Assembly: GCA_019055375.1 (NCBI GenBank)
Contig: JAHQIW010000755.1
Location: 1-64,000, forward strand
Source of the DNA: Parelaphostrongylus tenuis
Lineage: Eukaryota; Nematoda; Chromadorea; Rhabditida; Metastrongylidae
Length of the DNA: 64,000 nucleotides
Direction: 5' to 3'
Position numbers and translations under genes: made by a program. Below the pieces are notes generated by a model. That model worked only from the letters and a program-made list of their open reading frames with translations. It had not been told where the DNA came from and made no database searches. Within the stretch, counting starts at the first letter, position 1; every line of letters starts with the position of its first letter. Positions 26,001 through 38,845 of the stretch are shown here, piece after piece.

Positions 26001-26215
26001 CTCACAATCCAACAAAATAACATTCAACTAGGAAAGATGCTTGTTATTCTATTTTTACCTATTTGTATATATGGGTGATAGTAGGAGGGGGCGACGGCTG
26101 AATGCTTAGTAATGTACGCGATGATGAAACAAAGTGAGGGTTTGACCTTCTCCTACAGAACTCTCCGGCAATGATCTGCAAGTACTCTAGTTTGGCTAAC
26201 CACAAGATTGCAGGT
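23100..26215. other. Gene-poor stretch
   Basis: Only short ORFs without splice context were seen (for example 24990-25223 +, 25407-25613 -, 25800-26027 -). Nothing further supported. Confidence 0.45.
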
Positions 26216-26219
26216 AGAT

Positions 26220-26345
26220 CTGCCTGACCTGATTTCTACGACATTCAAGAAGAAGACGATTTCCTCAAGTAGTAGCCGAAACAAAACGCGAAATTTTCGG
26301 GAAATTTTCGACGATGAATGTGAAGAAACGAAACGAGTGGTGATA
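26220..26345. repeat. Dispersed repeat, copy 1 (partner at 34.08-34.20 kb)
   Basis: In reverse complement this segment shares CCGTTTC.TC.CATTCATCG, TTTCG.GTGCTRCTT and CTTGAATGTCGTAGAA blocks with 34,080-34,200 (+). In the frame LRHSRRRRFPQ...DDECEETKRV it also resembles LRHSRRKRNSQ...IDECEETDRM at the other copy, so it may come from an old coding sequence. Confidence 0.45.
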
Positions 26346-26469
26346 ATGCAGGCCTTAGCGCAATAATGTGGCGGCGGGTCATAATGAGTGAAATAAGAAA
26401 TTAATAACATTTGTGTAACATATCTCACATAGATCCAAGCACTTTTTGCAGTTGTTACGCTGTTTCGCA

Positions 26470-28190
26470 TCCCTAACTTGAGTTTCCGAAATTCTTTGGT
26501 GGTTCGACTTCTTCTTGATTGCCCTCATAAATAGCTTTCAGTACTAGCTATGATGGTTCTATGCCAGTGCCTCTATATTTCATCATAAGCATTTCATGAT
26601 CACGCGAATCGCAAGGAGCTTTCACCGTAACAAGCGTGATGGCAGTTTTTCGATTCCATAGCCAGTAGTTATGGTGTAGCGGGCTCGGATTAGAAGCCAT
26701 GAGCATTATGGCACTGCCTTCCTAACGTATCCGTTTCTGTAAATCCAAACACATGTTAGAATAAATTTAAGAAGTGTTTCATTTTTAACTTTCAGCTCTT
26801 TGTTAAAATTGAACGACATGGGTGTCAATGGATAAGCTCTCTATTATCATTAAACGATAGAGGTGCTCATGAGTGCCTTGTGAACAAAGAATCACCGGAA
26901 ACATCTCAGAGCAGTTAACGGATCCACATAAAATTAGTTTAACCAGCATTCAACAACATTCACAACAAAGGTAATAAGGAACTGAGCCCCTTGTAAATCC
27001 GAAAACATTCATGAAATATTTATGCGAGGAATAAAATGAATCTATGTATGTGCTGGGATTTGCACACTATGTTATGAAATCTTGTAGAAAGACCATAATA
27101 TCGGTCAACTATCTCACAAGCTCCGAAGCTGCTGATTTTTCTGCTCAGTAGGAATCTTAATCGGTCGTTATATTCACTTGATGAACGAGATGATCACCTC
27201 GCCAAAGACGACAATAATAGAAGGATACTACGACCATTTCCCCATTTTTACGTAGATGTCTCTTCAAATGTCTCACTTCATCTTATCCCATGAATCAAAG
27301 AGTTGTAATTCAATGATGTCGTTAAGATAGCAGTCTTCTATAGATCTTGCCTATAATCAAATAGCAATTGTCTACCCTTCGATCAGCAAGGAAGGAACGG
27401 CATATTCTTTGATCATTTAGGTTTCGACTTTTTGAAGTCTACAAACGAATAGTAAAGAGAAAAGATGGAAATAATGACAGTGAACTTCTGTGAATCGATT
27501 TGCGATACGGCGTACTCTTTGTAAATTCAAAACTTTTTTCTCAGATTTTTCATACTACGCTTGCTCAACCTGTTAACTTTTACACAAATTACATGTACAT
27601 CACAATGCATTTCTTGAAAAGCTTAGAGAAGTTGTTTGAAGTTATGGGGAGGTTACATGTACTGTATAGGAAATCGGAAACAGGATAATGTATTGGCTAG
27701 GATGTGGTGTACTGAGAACAAGGGCAAGGCGCCGGTTCAGTTCACTGTCGCAACACTCTCTCGCATTCAATCAGCGAACGCCTTTGCTCGACTACTTTCA
27801 AGATTTTAGGCGGAAACGTCACAGTCAAATTCTACGACGTTCATAAAGATGACAAAATATAAATTCGACAATGTACTTTGAGCCCTTCATGAGGTCTGTT
27901 ATGGACGCTCATACACTGAGAGAGACGTGTTTCGGCCTTACAATTGCGTCATCAGTTGAACGGTGCCCTTTCGTTCAGCCAGTTCGTCGAGGATCTGCCC
28001 CTATTTACGGAATCACGACGAACTTTCTGCAGCTGACGCACGGTGAAACAACGACCGTGCTGTTCTTCAAGAGTAATTCATTGTCGACTGCATGGCAAAT
28101 AGCTTTTAAGTGGGGCATATGGATCATTTTGTTTGTTACAGATGACGAAATACTCAAGTATCAACCGAAGTATCACTTGTCACTTGTATC
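26470..28190. other. Stretch without recognised gene
   Basis: An open frame at 27871-28218 overlaps the 3' end of the RTE element from about 28150. Its centre (GTGTTTCGGCCTTACAATTG) vaguely recalls the 16-kb foldback family, but this is too weak to call. Confidence 0.35.
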
Positions 28191-31160
28191 ACCTGTCATC
28201 CAGCTGATCGCCGAGTGACTCGAGCGGGTACCAGCAACTTTTCCATTTTTCCTTATCGCGTGCAAGAGTAGCCCAGTGGGTCCTCTTCGCTTTAGGGATT
28301 CGCTGAACATCATATCTTTCTTCTATCGCTTTCGTGAAGAAATCGGACCAACGGGTCAGTGGTCATCCTTTAGAGTGCTTGACGTCCCGAGAAATCCAGT
28401 CCGTAACGGCTCTCGTCCATCGGTTGCCGTTGAAGCGCATCACGTGTGCGGCCCACCTTATTTTCGATATCCTGGCGTGTAGAACGGCGTCTCTGATTTC
28501 CCATCGTTGACGTAGGTCGGAACTTCGGATCCTTTCTATCATTTGCGAGATACGGGGTACTCCTAGCATCGACCTTTCGACTGCGCGTTCGATAACTTTA
28601 AGTGATCGTTCATCCTGCTTACGTAGCGACCAGGTTTCTGCTGCATACGTTGGGCAGGGGTAACTGTCGAGTCGAAAAGGTCGACACGGAGTCGGATGTT
28701 CTTTGTCATCTTCACTACATCTTCGATGCTCTTAAATGTTCCCCAAGCCGTTCGTTTCCTTCTGCTCAACTCTGGAGCTAGGTCGTTCATCATGTTGATT
28801 TCACGACCTAGATAGACGTAACTGGAGCATTCGGAAATTGTCGTTCCGTTGAGCGTGAATGGGGCATTAGAAACCCATCCGTTCCTCATGAACATTGTTT
28901 TCGTTAGATTCAGTTGAAGACCAATCTTTCCACAGGCGTTATCGAAATCGGTCAACATTCGTTCCGCTTGACTGATGCTTGGTGTTATGATATCGATATC
29001 GTCAGCAAAGCGAAGATGGTTTGATTGTCGACCGTCAATTTTCATTCCAGTATCGTCCCATTCTAATGTTCGCATGGCGTTTTGTAGAGTGGCAGTGAAT
29101 AGCTTTGGCAAATTTAAATCGCCTCGTGGGACCCCTCTTCTTACGTCAGTGGTGATATTGTTGTAGAATGGAGATATTTGTGTCGTGAAATCTTTATAAA
29201 GCTCACGAAGGATCATTATGTACCGAGTAGGGACGCCCTGGTTATCCAGAGCCTCCATAACCGCTTCTGTTTCCGCTGAATCGCAGGCTTTCTTCAAATC
29301 GATGAAAGTGAGACAGAGTGGTTGTTTGTACTCTCGCGAAACTTCAATGAGTCTTGTGATCGTGTGGATGTGGTCCATGGTACTAAATCCTTTTCTGAAC
29401 CCTGCTTGTTCGCATGGCTGTCCTTCGTCCAGTGTTCTGTCAATCCTGTTCAGGATGACTCGAGTAAAGAGTTCATAGACAACGAACAGCAAGCAGATTG
29501 GGCGATAATTGCCTATGACGTGAAGCTCTCCCTTTTTGAACAATAATACGGTCTTGCTGGTTTTCCAATGAGAAGGGACCTTGCATTCTGACAGGTAGCG
29601 AGTGAAGAGCCGAGCCACGGTGTTGATGAGAGCTGGCGGCAGGTTCTTCGAGTGTTCTGGTCTAATCCTGTCCGGACCGGGTGTTTGTTCTGTTCTTCGG
29701 ATTTCGGAAGGGAGGACCGGTGGAACGACATATTCGTCCTCTTTCAATTTATATGACGGTAAGAGGACATGGCTAGCGAAGAGATCCGAGTAGTATTGGT
29801 GGATGATTCTCTCCATAGCCCTTCTCGAAGCTGTAAGTGTCCCGTCAGGGTATGGGAGTGCAATCATCTTGGTCTTATAGTTGGCGAAGCTTCGCTGGGC
29901 TTTGTGAATGCTCTTCCCAGCTTCTGCAGCTTCTGCCATAACTGCTGCTCTTCTGTCTTTGAGATCTTCTCTTATCGCTTGTCTTTAGCGTTTTGCAAGT
30001 TCGGACGTAAGGTTTCGGTTGCCTGCAGCTCGTGCGAGTCCACGTTGACGTATCAGCTCGAGTGTCTGCGGAGACAAGCGTCTCTTGGTGACCTTAGGAC
30101 CCTCGGCTTTCTAGCGCTAACGTGAAGATATTCAACGAGTCGATCGCAGCATTCGTCGATGTTGTCGACAACGGTATCTTCCCAAGAGCCGACTAATGAT
30201 TTGAATACATCCCAGTTTATGGTAGTTCTGAGACTTCGTAGTTTGAATTTAGCGGCTTTCTCTCTTCTCCACGAAAAACAACGTTACGCGAAGGAGGCGA
30301 TGGTCTGATCCCGTGTAGAACTTAGGAACAACAGCAACATCGGTCAGGCAAAACCTTTGATTTACTAAAATGTGATCTATTTCGTTATGGGACTCTCCAT
30401 TTGGAGACTCTCACGTCCATCGCTGAGAAAGAGGCTTCTGGAATTGCGAGTTACCATGGAGGGTTTGGGTCGTCATGATAAACTCAGATAGCCTCTCACC
30501 CTGTTCATTTCATTCTAGTCCGTGGGCCCTTATGTGACGTTCTTCAGACATTCTTCTGAGTCCAAGTTTTGCGTTAAAATCGCCGACAATGACCTTGAAG
30601 AATGTATGATCTTCTCTGAAGAATTTTTCAAGGTCCATATAGAACGCTTCGACTTCGTCTTCGTCATAGCTTGATGTTGGTGCGTAAGCAACAAAGATGG
30701 TCAAAGCCTGCATAGAACCACATCGTTTCAACCGTAATCGTCCGATGTGGGTTGATAATTGTTCAAACGAATCGATGCTCACGGTCAAATTCGATTTGAC
30801 GAGGACGCCAACGCCGCCGACACCTCTGCTATCGCATGTACCAAGGAACAGTTCTTCTCGGGTGTCATAAACATCGTGAAAAGGATGGCGCCTTCTCGTC
30901 TCAGCCAGGCCAATGACGTCGTACCTTATTCTTCTTGCTTGAATCAATAGATCTTCAACAACGGATTCGTGAGCAAGCGTTCTCGCGTTGTAGGTGCAGA
31001 TCGTCATTTTAGTCCGTTTCGATCATGGCAGCCTAGTTCGACCCTGAGATTTTAGCAGCCTCTCTGTACTCGTCCTACCTGGCGCTGCCGTACCAGAGGC
31101 TCTTCCTTTCGAGGTCAGAGGAATGAGGTCCATATTTATTACTGTTTTTGGCAATTTGAT
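28163..31160 (-). pseudogene. RTE-type non-LTR retrotransposon, near full length, broken
   Basis: Minus-strand element. The 5' UTR-like DNA lies above 31,007. An APE-type endonuclease starts at 31,007 ([36 protein letters not shown]: the metal-binding E and the DFN motif are present) and breaks near 30,510. The reverse transcriptase is open from 29,939 to 28,563 (458 codons), with FIDLKKACDS (motif A) and FADDIDII (motif C, about 28,998-29,009). The RTE C-terminus follows (SSDLRQRWEIRDA, IRWAAHVMRFNGNRWTRAV), then a stop where GRPPTRW is expected, then TRWSDFF and THWATLARDKEKWKSCW to about 28,210. The tail carries short GTGATAC-like repeats, typical of RTE 3' ends. Frame breaks make it non-autonomous. 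Plus-strand ORFs here are shadows. Confidence 0.92.
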
Positions 31161-34050
31161 ACTCAACTTATAGCTTGCCAGGCTTTAAACGTGGGGGCTG
31201 GGCACTCACGAGTAGTTTGCCAGTCTCTCTTGGATGCGGAGGTCGTTGTGTTTCAGCCGAAGTAATATTCAAAGAATTCAATGACCTTTGTGGAGGATGA
31301 ATGCGTGGAACAAATTAAATGAAAGAAGTGCTGGGATCCGCAGAGTGAATTGTAATAGCAGTCGCGTAAAAAAGCGGCTATTTAGGAAGAGTTAAGAAAA
31401 TCGCTTCGGTTGCCCTTTCCAAAAGTCAGAGAGAAGCATCACCTTTTTTCAATCGCTTTTTTATAAGAAATTTGTTGCAAAGTTGCGAGAAGTACACAGT
31501 GATTGATTTCTAGTTCGAAAAAAATAGGAAATAATGGTTGCTTTGCCGCCAGACAGCGTCTCGCTTTAAACATTTGATTCCAAATCGGCCAAAATATTGA
31601 GTAATTTTGAGCAGTTATAATTCAGCTAGAGAACTACGGGAAGAGCGGAGTTTTTCGTTGCCGGTTGCACATCATGGTGGCAATTGGCAGCAACTCCACT
31701 TTCTTCAGAAGAGCTAACTGGTGGAATCTCACATAAGAGAGTATGCCAAAGTTATGCATGTTTTATTCAGACCAGTGTTATTCTCCTGGATATTCTTTGG
31801 GTGCCATACATTATCAGATGAGCTAGGTGCGGTGCATTAGCATCATGTTTTGATTTACTTCCTTCTCGAGTAATCTTTTTGTAGTACTATAATGCTCAGT
31901 GCAGAATTTTTTCTTCATCACGACTACGCTTTCATTTTTGGTGGGGTGCACTTTCCACCCCGTGTGCACTCTGAATTATAATAGTCAAACTATGTGACCG
32001 CAATTACAGAAAGGATGGTCCAGCAGAACATCAATTTGGACACATATTGTGTTTGCTAAAATGTTGTCGAACATTAAACAGCCATTAGACGACATCCTTG
32101 TTCATTTACGACTTCCCAATTTTCCGAAGGTAAATGCCCATGGAGAAAGTGCATTGTGAAGAAGGGCAATCAGTTTCAAATTTCTAAACCCATAATTATC
32201 CCTAGTAATAGCGCTTATCAAGCGCTCAATCAAGATCCAGTAAATAAATTCAAAAGTTTTTGTTGCTGACCACCTTCGATCTCATCAAAGAACATGCCTA
32301 GCTTGTTATCATCAGCTATTCGGATTGACAAGCAGCAGTTGACAATAGCATTTCATCAATCCACCTCCACCGTTGGAGCTACACACAAATGATGGTCAGA
32401 TGATATGGTGAAATCGCCGGATGAGGTAATAAGGTCCTTAGCGCGCTGAAGTTGTAGAAAACAAATGTTTGTGTACGGAAACCAAAAATGTAATTATCTC
32501 ACAGTAGAGTTACTTCCTAGCTGAGCACAGCTGTTCAAATGAAGAGTGGTGGCATTCATGATTTCTGCTAGTTTTATGGGGTTCTAACAATATCGGGTCA
32601 GATCATCAAAACAAATTAGTGAATTATTTGTACAATGCTGAGGTTAAGACACAGTCGGTTTTGGTAATTACTACATATTTTCTGCTCTTCTAATATGATC
32701 ACATAATCTCGTTGTTAGAAGTGTATAACGATAAGTTTCAGAGGAGACTGCTTTAACTTCTAAAGTTTCAACGTACTGTTCTAGTTAAGCTCAAAAACAT
32801 CCTTTTTACCACGTGAATTTATCACCATTCACCTATATTCTTCCTGGCCCATGGCCACATCATCCAAGGGAGCAACCAGTTTGGAAAAAATCAAAATGCA
32901 AATTTTTCTCAGGTCAATGATATGATGTTCTCAGTTTGTCACAATAGTTAGTCAACAGCAGAATAGTTCTCAAACGAGTTTTCGACTGTTTCTTCCAGAA
33001 CGGCGGCTATTTTAATGTAGGATCCTTCCACTACTTGAATTCCAAATGTAAGAGGATATGACTTTATCGTAAAGACACTCTTCAGCTCCATTGAATGATA
33101 AATCATTTGAGGGCTTTGAATACAAAGATATGCACATCAATAAGCGGCATCCCCAATGAATTACAATCATAATAAATCGTGGTTCTCTTTCTGTTGCGTA
33201 CCAATTGTTCATTGTAACTGTGAATGATTCACTACGGCTTGAGGATTTGTGAATGCGTCCCAAGAACACGATATTCAGCCAGATATGAACTGAATGTAGC
33301 TGCTACATAGTCATCTCAAGTATTTTGTGAAGGAAACAAGATTGATATGCATATACTCTAAGAGCAAAACGCATAGTTGGCCACGGGATAAGAAAAGTTA
33401 GCCGTGATTGAGCGTTGTGAATGTACTTTCAGCGGTGCATGCACCATTGAAATCGACCATCTACAAGACCTTAGGTCCATGTAAAACCCCTTGAGGAAGG
33501 CATGGTACATTTTTTTACCATATAGCGCAGTGTCGCGTCCAAAGCAAAATTGTACTGGCACGCGCAGAAGTGGAAACAAGAGACATTATGGTAAATCCAC
33601 GTTCAATGGGACATAACCTTTATAAAACGATGGAATGTCATGAAAGAGAGGTTTTTTAGTGAAAAGGACGCCCATTTGCGAAAATTCTGCTATGTTCCAA
33701 CAAGGAAGCCTCATCGTTGCCAAAGAGAACATTTCTAACTGGTAGGTGTTCCTGCGGCCGAGAACCAGTCTTAGCTTAATGGATGATACCCGCCGCTGTC
33801 AAAAGTGAAGTCAAAACCGTGTTAGGCTTTCAGGACTGATGAGGGCAAGTCTTCCAAATAAGGTAAAACAAATTACTCACTTAAAAAAGAATACTGTGAA
33901 AAAACTACCGTATTATCCTTTGTTTGTCAAACTAACTCACTAGGCTATTCGGCCTAATGATCAAAGGATATATAATGATTGGTAGTGCTGAAATCCGAGA
34001 AAAGTCGGTTTGCAGTTCATGTATCTATTTGATTTACAAATATGTCATCT
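31160..34050. other. AT-rich stretch without clear gene
   Basis: Two minus ORFs (33012-33269, 33358-33579) contain peptide-like stretches such as SSSRSESFTVTMNNWYATER, without domain or splice support. No repeat boundaries were recognised. Confidence 0.35.
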
Positions 34051-34074
34051 TATCTCAATGTGCAGATCCTAATA

Positions 34075-34205
34075 CTTCTAGCATTCGATCCGTTTCCTCG
34101 CATTCATCGATCCGAACATCTTCACGTATTCCTTGTGTTGTTTCGAGTGCTGCTTGTGAGTTTCGTTTTCTTCGTGAATGTCGTAGAATACTATTATACG
34201 ATGTC
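34075..34205. repeat. Dispersed repeat, copy 2 (partner at 26.2 kb)
   Basis: It matches the reverse complement of 26,220-26,345 in several 10-15 base blocks. In the minus frame it reads RKRNSQAALETTQGIREDVR, then IDECEETDRMLE, the more intact of the two copies. Confidence 0.45.
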
Positions 34206-34488
34206 GTTTTCAAATTATTACAGTAATAATTGTTCTTCCAAAAACATTCGATTGAAATCTGATACATGAAACGGCGACAATAGTGTCCGTAGGTAATTAA
34301 TATAGTAATCACAGCTTTTTGAAACCAGTTTTTTGAGCCTTTCAAACCCTTTTTGAGTTCTTTTCGTACTACTGAACAATAGAACAACAATCGCAAGAAA
34401 TCTTATCATCGAGTTTTAACTGATCACTCGTTTCTGATTGAACACCGATTTTCACGTGACGCTGTGATTGGGAGGTATATAAGGCGTT

Positions 34489-34620
34489 GATTTGTCATTT
34501 GTTCACATACAGGTATATCTCGAAAAGCTGCAGATTTGTCATTTGTTCACATACAGGTATATCTCGAAAAGCTGCAGATTTGTCATTTGTTCACATACAG
34601 GTATATCTCGAAAAGCTGCA
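34489..34620 (+). repeat. 44-bp tandem repeat, three perfect copies
   Basis: The 44-base unit begins GATTTGTCATTTGTTCACAT and ends TATATCTCGAAAAGCTGCA. It is present three times with no mismatch (34489-34532, 34533-34576, 34577-34620). Perfect identity means recent duplication. The frame stays open through the array, but 44 is not a multiple of 3, so the peptide is not itself repeated. Confidence 0.95.
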
Positions 34621-35324
34621 TATCACTTTAATCACATATAACCCTTGGGAAACATTAACTGAAAAGAACAAATGCCGTTTTCGCCGGTATCACATCTACC
34701 TGAAAGGAATTTCACCAACTATTTCTCAATTTCATAGTAGATGCTTGCAAATTCAAAAACTACTTTTAGGTCTGTTTTTTTGCTACATGATGCATTCCGT
34801 CTATGAAATAATTTACAATTCTTCATGCTGGTTAAAACAATTTTCTCAATTCATTGCAATAGTGATTCACTTGGTAAATTTGATTTTGGAGGTAAAGGAA
34901 TGGTGCGATTCGGATTGTCATCTAAGGGAAAGGCTTCCGAATACAAAACGCATAGACGGCCTTTTAGGCTTGTAACCAAACATGCATTTTCATCATGGAG
35001 GCGCACAAGTATGACAACCATCTGAAATCTGTAATCGCTTCCGTTTCTAAGGAAAGTTTTAAAAACAAGGAAACAGTCAACGCTCGTGATCCAATTATTC
35101 ATTTATTATACTGTAGGCATTAAAATGATAGGGGAAGTTTGGTTAACAGATATCTCGTAAATTGAACGAATGGCAGTAACATCGTTGCCAAGGAGTCTAG
35201 GAAATTTTCAGCGAATAATGCTCTTAGGCAAATAGTAGACATCCATTAAAGATTTCAAGCCCTAGCAAGTTGGTCTATAGAGCTTTATCTCACTCACGAC
35301 ATGGTACAATTCCTTTATCGCAAC

Positions 35325-35830
35325 CTACTAGGTTGGAAACAAAATTTCCATTGTTTGATAAAACATTCAAAATGTATACATATATTCAGACAACAAACAA
35401 GAAAAACTATTCTTCAAAATACAGGCCATCATTATCCACCACTTTTTGCCATCGGTCCGTCAGGTTTCGGATCTGATCGAAGTACCACTCCTTCGGCTTC
35501 GAAACAAGGAACTCTTGCCATGCTTCTTCAACTTCATCGAAAGATTCAAATCGGTGACCTTCTAAAAAGTGTTGCATTAATCGGAAAAGGCCGTAATCAG
35601 ATGGAGCAACGTCCTTAAACTCACGAATTCGCTCACGGACTGTTGATTCTCCAACCGTACGGTCGCTCCAAGCTTTGTTGATTCGGCGAGAAGCATCAGC
35701 AGCATTGTACCAAATGTGTACTCGTAAAGCATCAACAAACGTTTTTGTTTCCTGGGCAATTCCATTCTGCAGCAGATATACACAAATTGTATTCAACAGA
35801 TGCGCAAGAAGTAGACCTTTCAAATGATAT
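35325..35830 (-). pseudogene. Internally deleted mariner transposase
   Basis: The minus ORF 35823-35407 joins a mariner N-terminal helix-turn-helix region (DASRRINKAWSDRTVGEST, then VRERIREF) directly to the C-terminal part (KDVAPSDYGLFRLMQHF, FDEVEEAWQEFLVSKPKEWY, and the final RWQKVVDNDGLYFE). The middle, holding the first two catalytic Asp residues, is missing, although the frame stays open. A mariner-like end CTACTAGGTTGGAAAC is at 35325-35340. The matching 5' end was not found. Mariner transposases cut and paste DNA at TA; this one cannot be active. Confidence 0.8.
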
Positions 35831-35989
35831 GAAAATCACATACGATTCATGCGAAAAACGACATTCCCATTCAAACGATGGACATTTTCCTTCCAATTTC
35901 ATATTTTCAATCCTTAGAGGACCAGTCGTTTTTTCCTATCTTTAGACTTTTAGTCATCATAGGATGGTTCGAAAAACAGCGCAATACCG

Positions 35990-37730
35990 TGATTGCTTTG
36001 TGAAAAAGCCGTTCTAGTGCTCTGTGGCAAATGAATCTCCATTGAAAGGGCGTGATTTCCGTTATCTTTTTGGAGATTTCTCCTCCATTTCGTAAAAATT
36101 TTTATGCTATGTACATTAAAATTCAAGAAGAAACGCTGTTCTATCGTTTATTGGATAACAGCTTTTCATTTTCATTTTAAATTAAGAAACAAACTCGCCA
36201 TAAAGCTCTAGGCCAAGGAAAGCTCGGTGTATATTTTCTATCGCTCTTCCAAAATTTGTGCCCGTTGAAAAACCATTTACAAACCCTGGCCGAGCTAAGA
36301 ATGCGAGCTGAGTGTGAAACGTGATCCTATTTTCGCTGCTACAGCGCTCTAAGAAGGAAAAAACTATCGTATTGAAATTGCTATTCTCCAAACTATCGAA
36401 TAAGTATTGAAATTCTGAGAAAAAGCAAAAAAGCTTTGTTCTTAAAGAGTGGAAAAATAGGTTGCGATGAAGGAATACGAGTCATGATACTCATCTAATC
36501 TCACTCCGAAAAGCAACCACTTTTTTCAATCAACTCAGCAACTACTATATTGACTACTATATCTTCACGCCATCAGAATATTGCTAAGAGGTACCTTCAA
36601 AGACCATACAACTTCTGGAAATTTGAAGTTCTAAGCTACAGGAAGGAGCAGACTTGTGCTTTGTTTGCACAGATGTAGAAATTCCATCGATTCCTAATTT
36701 ATTCATCAAATTTTGCTTGGAATAACTTGTAGCATCTCAACGTTGGCAACGTTGTTGCTTCGAATATACTTTTCTATCGGCCTTATTATGAGTGAAACTA
36801 CGGGAAAAAAAAAAACTTCAAAACCAATTTTTCACGGAACAACGTGGTTTCCCTACTGCAAGCAAAATCTTTAAATTCCGCTGATTCCAGTTTCCTCTCA
36901 CTTTGGCAAACTTGTTCTATCTGTATATTTGTTTAACTATTGCATTTCCTAATAACTTCCCACACCATTGTCACTTGAAGATTCTTGTGAGCCGCGATAT
37001 GATGTACACCGGAATTTCATTCCTTAGTGGAGTCAAGAAAGCTAAGTCAATCAGATTTCGACGAATGTGGCAAAGTTTCTAGGTTGTATTACGGGTTTAA
37101 TTAGCAGATAGAGAATGAACATGGGATGGTTGATGTTGCATTTCCGTGATAATCGTCGGCCGCCATGGACTGGTTCGTCTTAGAGCCCGAACAGAGATTC
37201 TGAGTTGCCGGATAGAAATATAACAGTGCGCCTGATGGAAACGTTAAATATCCCGAAATTGTAACGAAGTGCAGTCAGTACATCACTGTTAAAGTGCAAC
37301 GGGCCTCTGAATGTTCTCGTCGGCTGTCCGAGTTTCGATTCACGTAGGTACTCCACAATGGAAGCTCGCTCGTTATTGAGAAAAGTGCTTCGCGAATTCG
37401 AGACATAGCTTCGATGAGATTATAGGGCAAAGTTGTTTGGCAAACTCACGATGGCCAATTCCACGAAAGGGCCTTGAAGATTGATTTTATCGCTTGATCG
37501 CGAGTGCCACATGTGTTCTCATATGGCGCGTTGTCTTCAGAGTGTCTGTGTCAAAAACAATAAATTAAACAGTTGTGTTAGCAATAGTATTATTACAGAT
37601 ACGACTGAGAAGTGCAGCAAGGCCAAACAATGTGGAAGAATGTGGCACAGGTTAACATCACATCTCATACGTACGAGATGAAAATGACTTTCTGATGCAC
37701 AAATGTTATAAGGAGCGTGGAACTGTGATT
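35990..37730. other. Dispersed-repeat and featureless DNA
   Basis: 36.18-36.42 kb carries the recurring block TATTTTCGCTGCTACAGCGC also seen at 42.65 and 55.07 kb. No gene was recognised. Confidence 0.4.
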
Positions 37731-37744
37731 AGTGCAAATAGATA

Positions 37745-37860
37745 GATTGTTATATGAAAATCGAGAAAACTTATCTTGATTAGCTGACGCGAGATTGGTA
37801 AATTAGTCGTAGAAGTTCGGCTGACGTTTCGGCGATCCGCCTTCTTCAGAGCCTGCGCGT
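37745..37860 (+). repeat. Solo arm of the 38.7-kb MITE plus GACGTTTCGGC block
   Basis: ATCGAGAAAACTTATCTTGA, then TTAGCTGACGCGAGATTGGT, matches the left arm of the element at 38,683. It is followed by CGGCTGACGTTTCGGCGATC, then CTTCTTCAGAGCCTG. The latter pair also occurs at 41.77-41.81 kb and, weaker, at 45.36-45.39 kb. Confidence 0.6.
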
Positions 37861-38682
37861 ATATAGTATTAGTCTATTTAAATGATTCGGATGGTCTTAT
37901 TTATATGCTGCCTAGGTCAAGTTAGAAGATATAGATAGATAGTCGAATAGTAGAGATTAGACTTTGTACAACTGCCGCACTGAATATAATCAGTCATCAA
38001 ATTGAAGGCCTCCTACATCTAGAAGTCGGCGATCGTCGGCGGTAAGGATCTGTGAACGACCTCGCATGGGTTTCCTGAAGTTCGTAGGAAAAAATCTTTT
38101 CAGTCAAGAACATAAGACTGAAATAAGGAACATGATGGGGAGCGTAGGGTACTTCGTTAGGATGAAAATATGCAGGGAGGGGTCTCTACTATCTGTGCAG
38201 CTGATAGAAGCCGTCGTTAGTCATCAGAGGGAGTGAGTGGGAGGTAGAGTGGGGACCACGAGACGAAAGTGCAACTGTTGTTTCAACCAAACATCAGTCA
38301 ACAAATGTTCTTCCTGATCGAAAACACTTCGTGTTTGTCCAACAGGTTCGAGCACTATTTTGCTTCCTCTTATTCACTAAGAACAAACATTTGTCCCATA
38401 AACATGAAACAACACAACAACTGCCATCGATAAACAGTTTTATGCATTCTTTTACAGCTGTTGTGAGCCCTTATCTCCCAACTAATTAATTGCATACAGA
38501 CGGTTTTGACCCGTTAATAGCCTTTTTCAAGCCATTTGAGCCCTCTTCAAGCTCTTTCCCTATTCTACAAGCCGAATTACGGAACTAAGCTCCTTACAAT
38601 TAGTTTGTCGCGTTTTTACTGATCATTGCTTTCTAAAAGAATATTTCAAAGTTCGCCTTTCTATAAACCTCGACATGATTAA

Positions 38683-38845
38683 TTGATATATGGAAATCGA
38701 GAAAACTTATCTTGATTAACTGACGCGAGGTTGGTAGAATAAAAGTAGTAATTCGGCTGACGATTTCTTTTTTCACTACTGCTACTATTTTACCAACCTC
38801 TCAGCTAATCAAAATAAGTTTTCTCGGTTTCCATATGTTAATTGA
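38683..38845. repeat. Palindromic MITE, 163 bases
   Basis: The left arm TTGATATATGGAAATCGAGA, AAACTTATCTTGATTAACTG, GAGGTTGGTAGAATA pairs with the right arm, which ends CTCGGTTTCCATATGTTAAT. Arms of about 65 bases surround a short loop (CGGCTGACGATTTC). No coding capacity. Confidence 0.75.

Noticed and set aside
28975..30125. Plus-strand ORFs of 60-118 codons
   Set aside because: They are antisense shadows of the minus-strand RTE reverse transcriptase and endonuclease.
30759..30950. Plus-strand ORF inside the endonuclease
   Set aside because: Antisense shadow of the RTE endonuclease frame.
34489..34620. CRISPR array
   Set aside because: The repeats are directly adjacent without spacers and the genome is eukaryotic.
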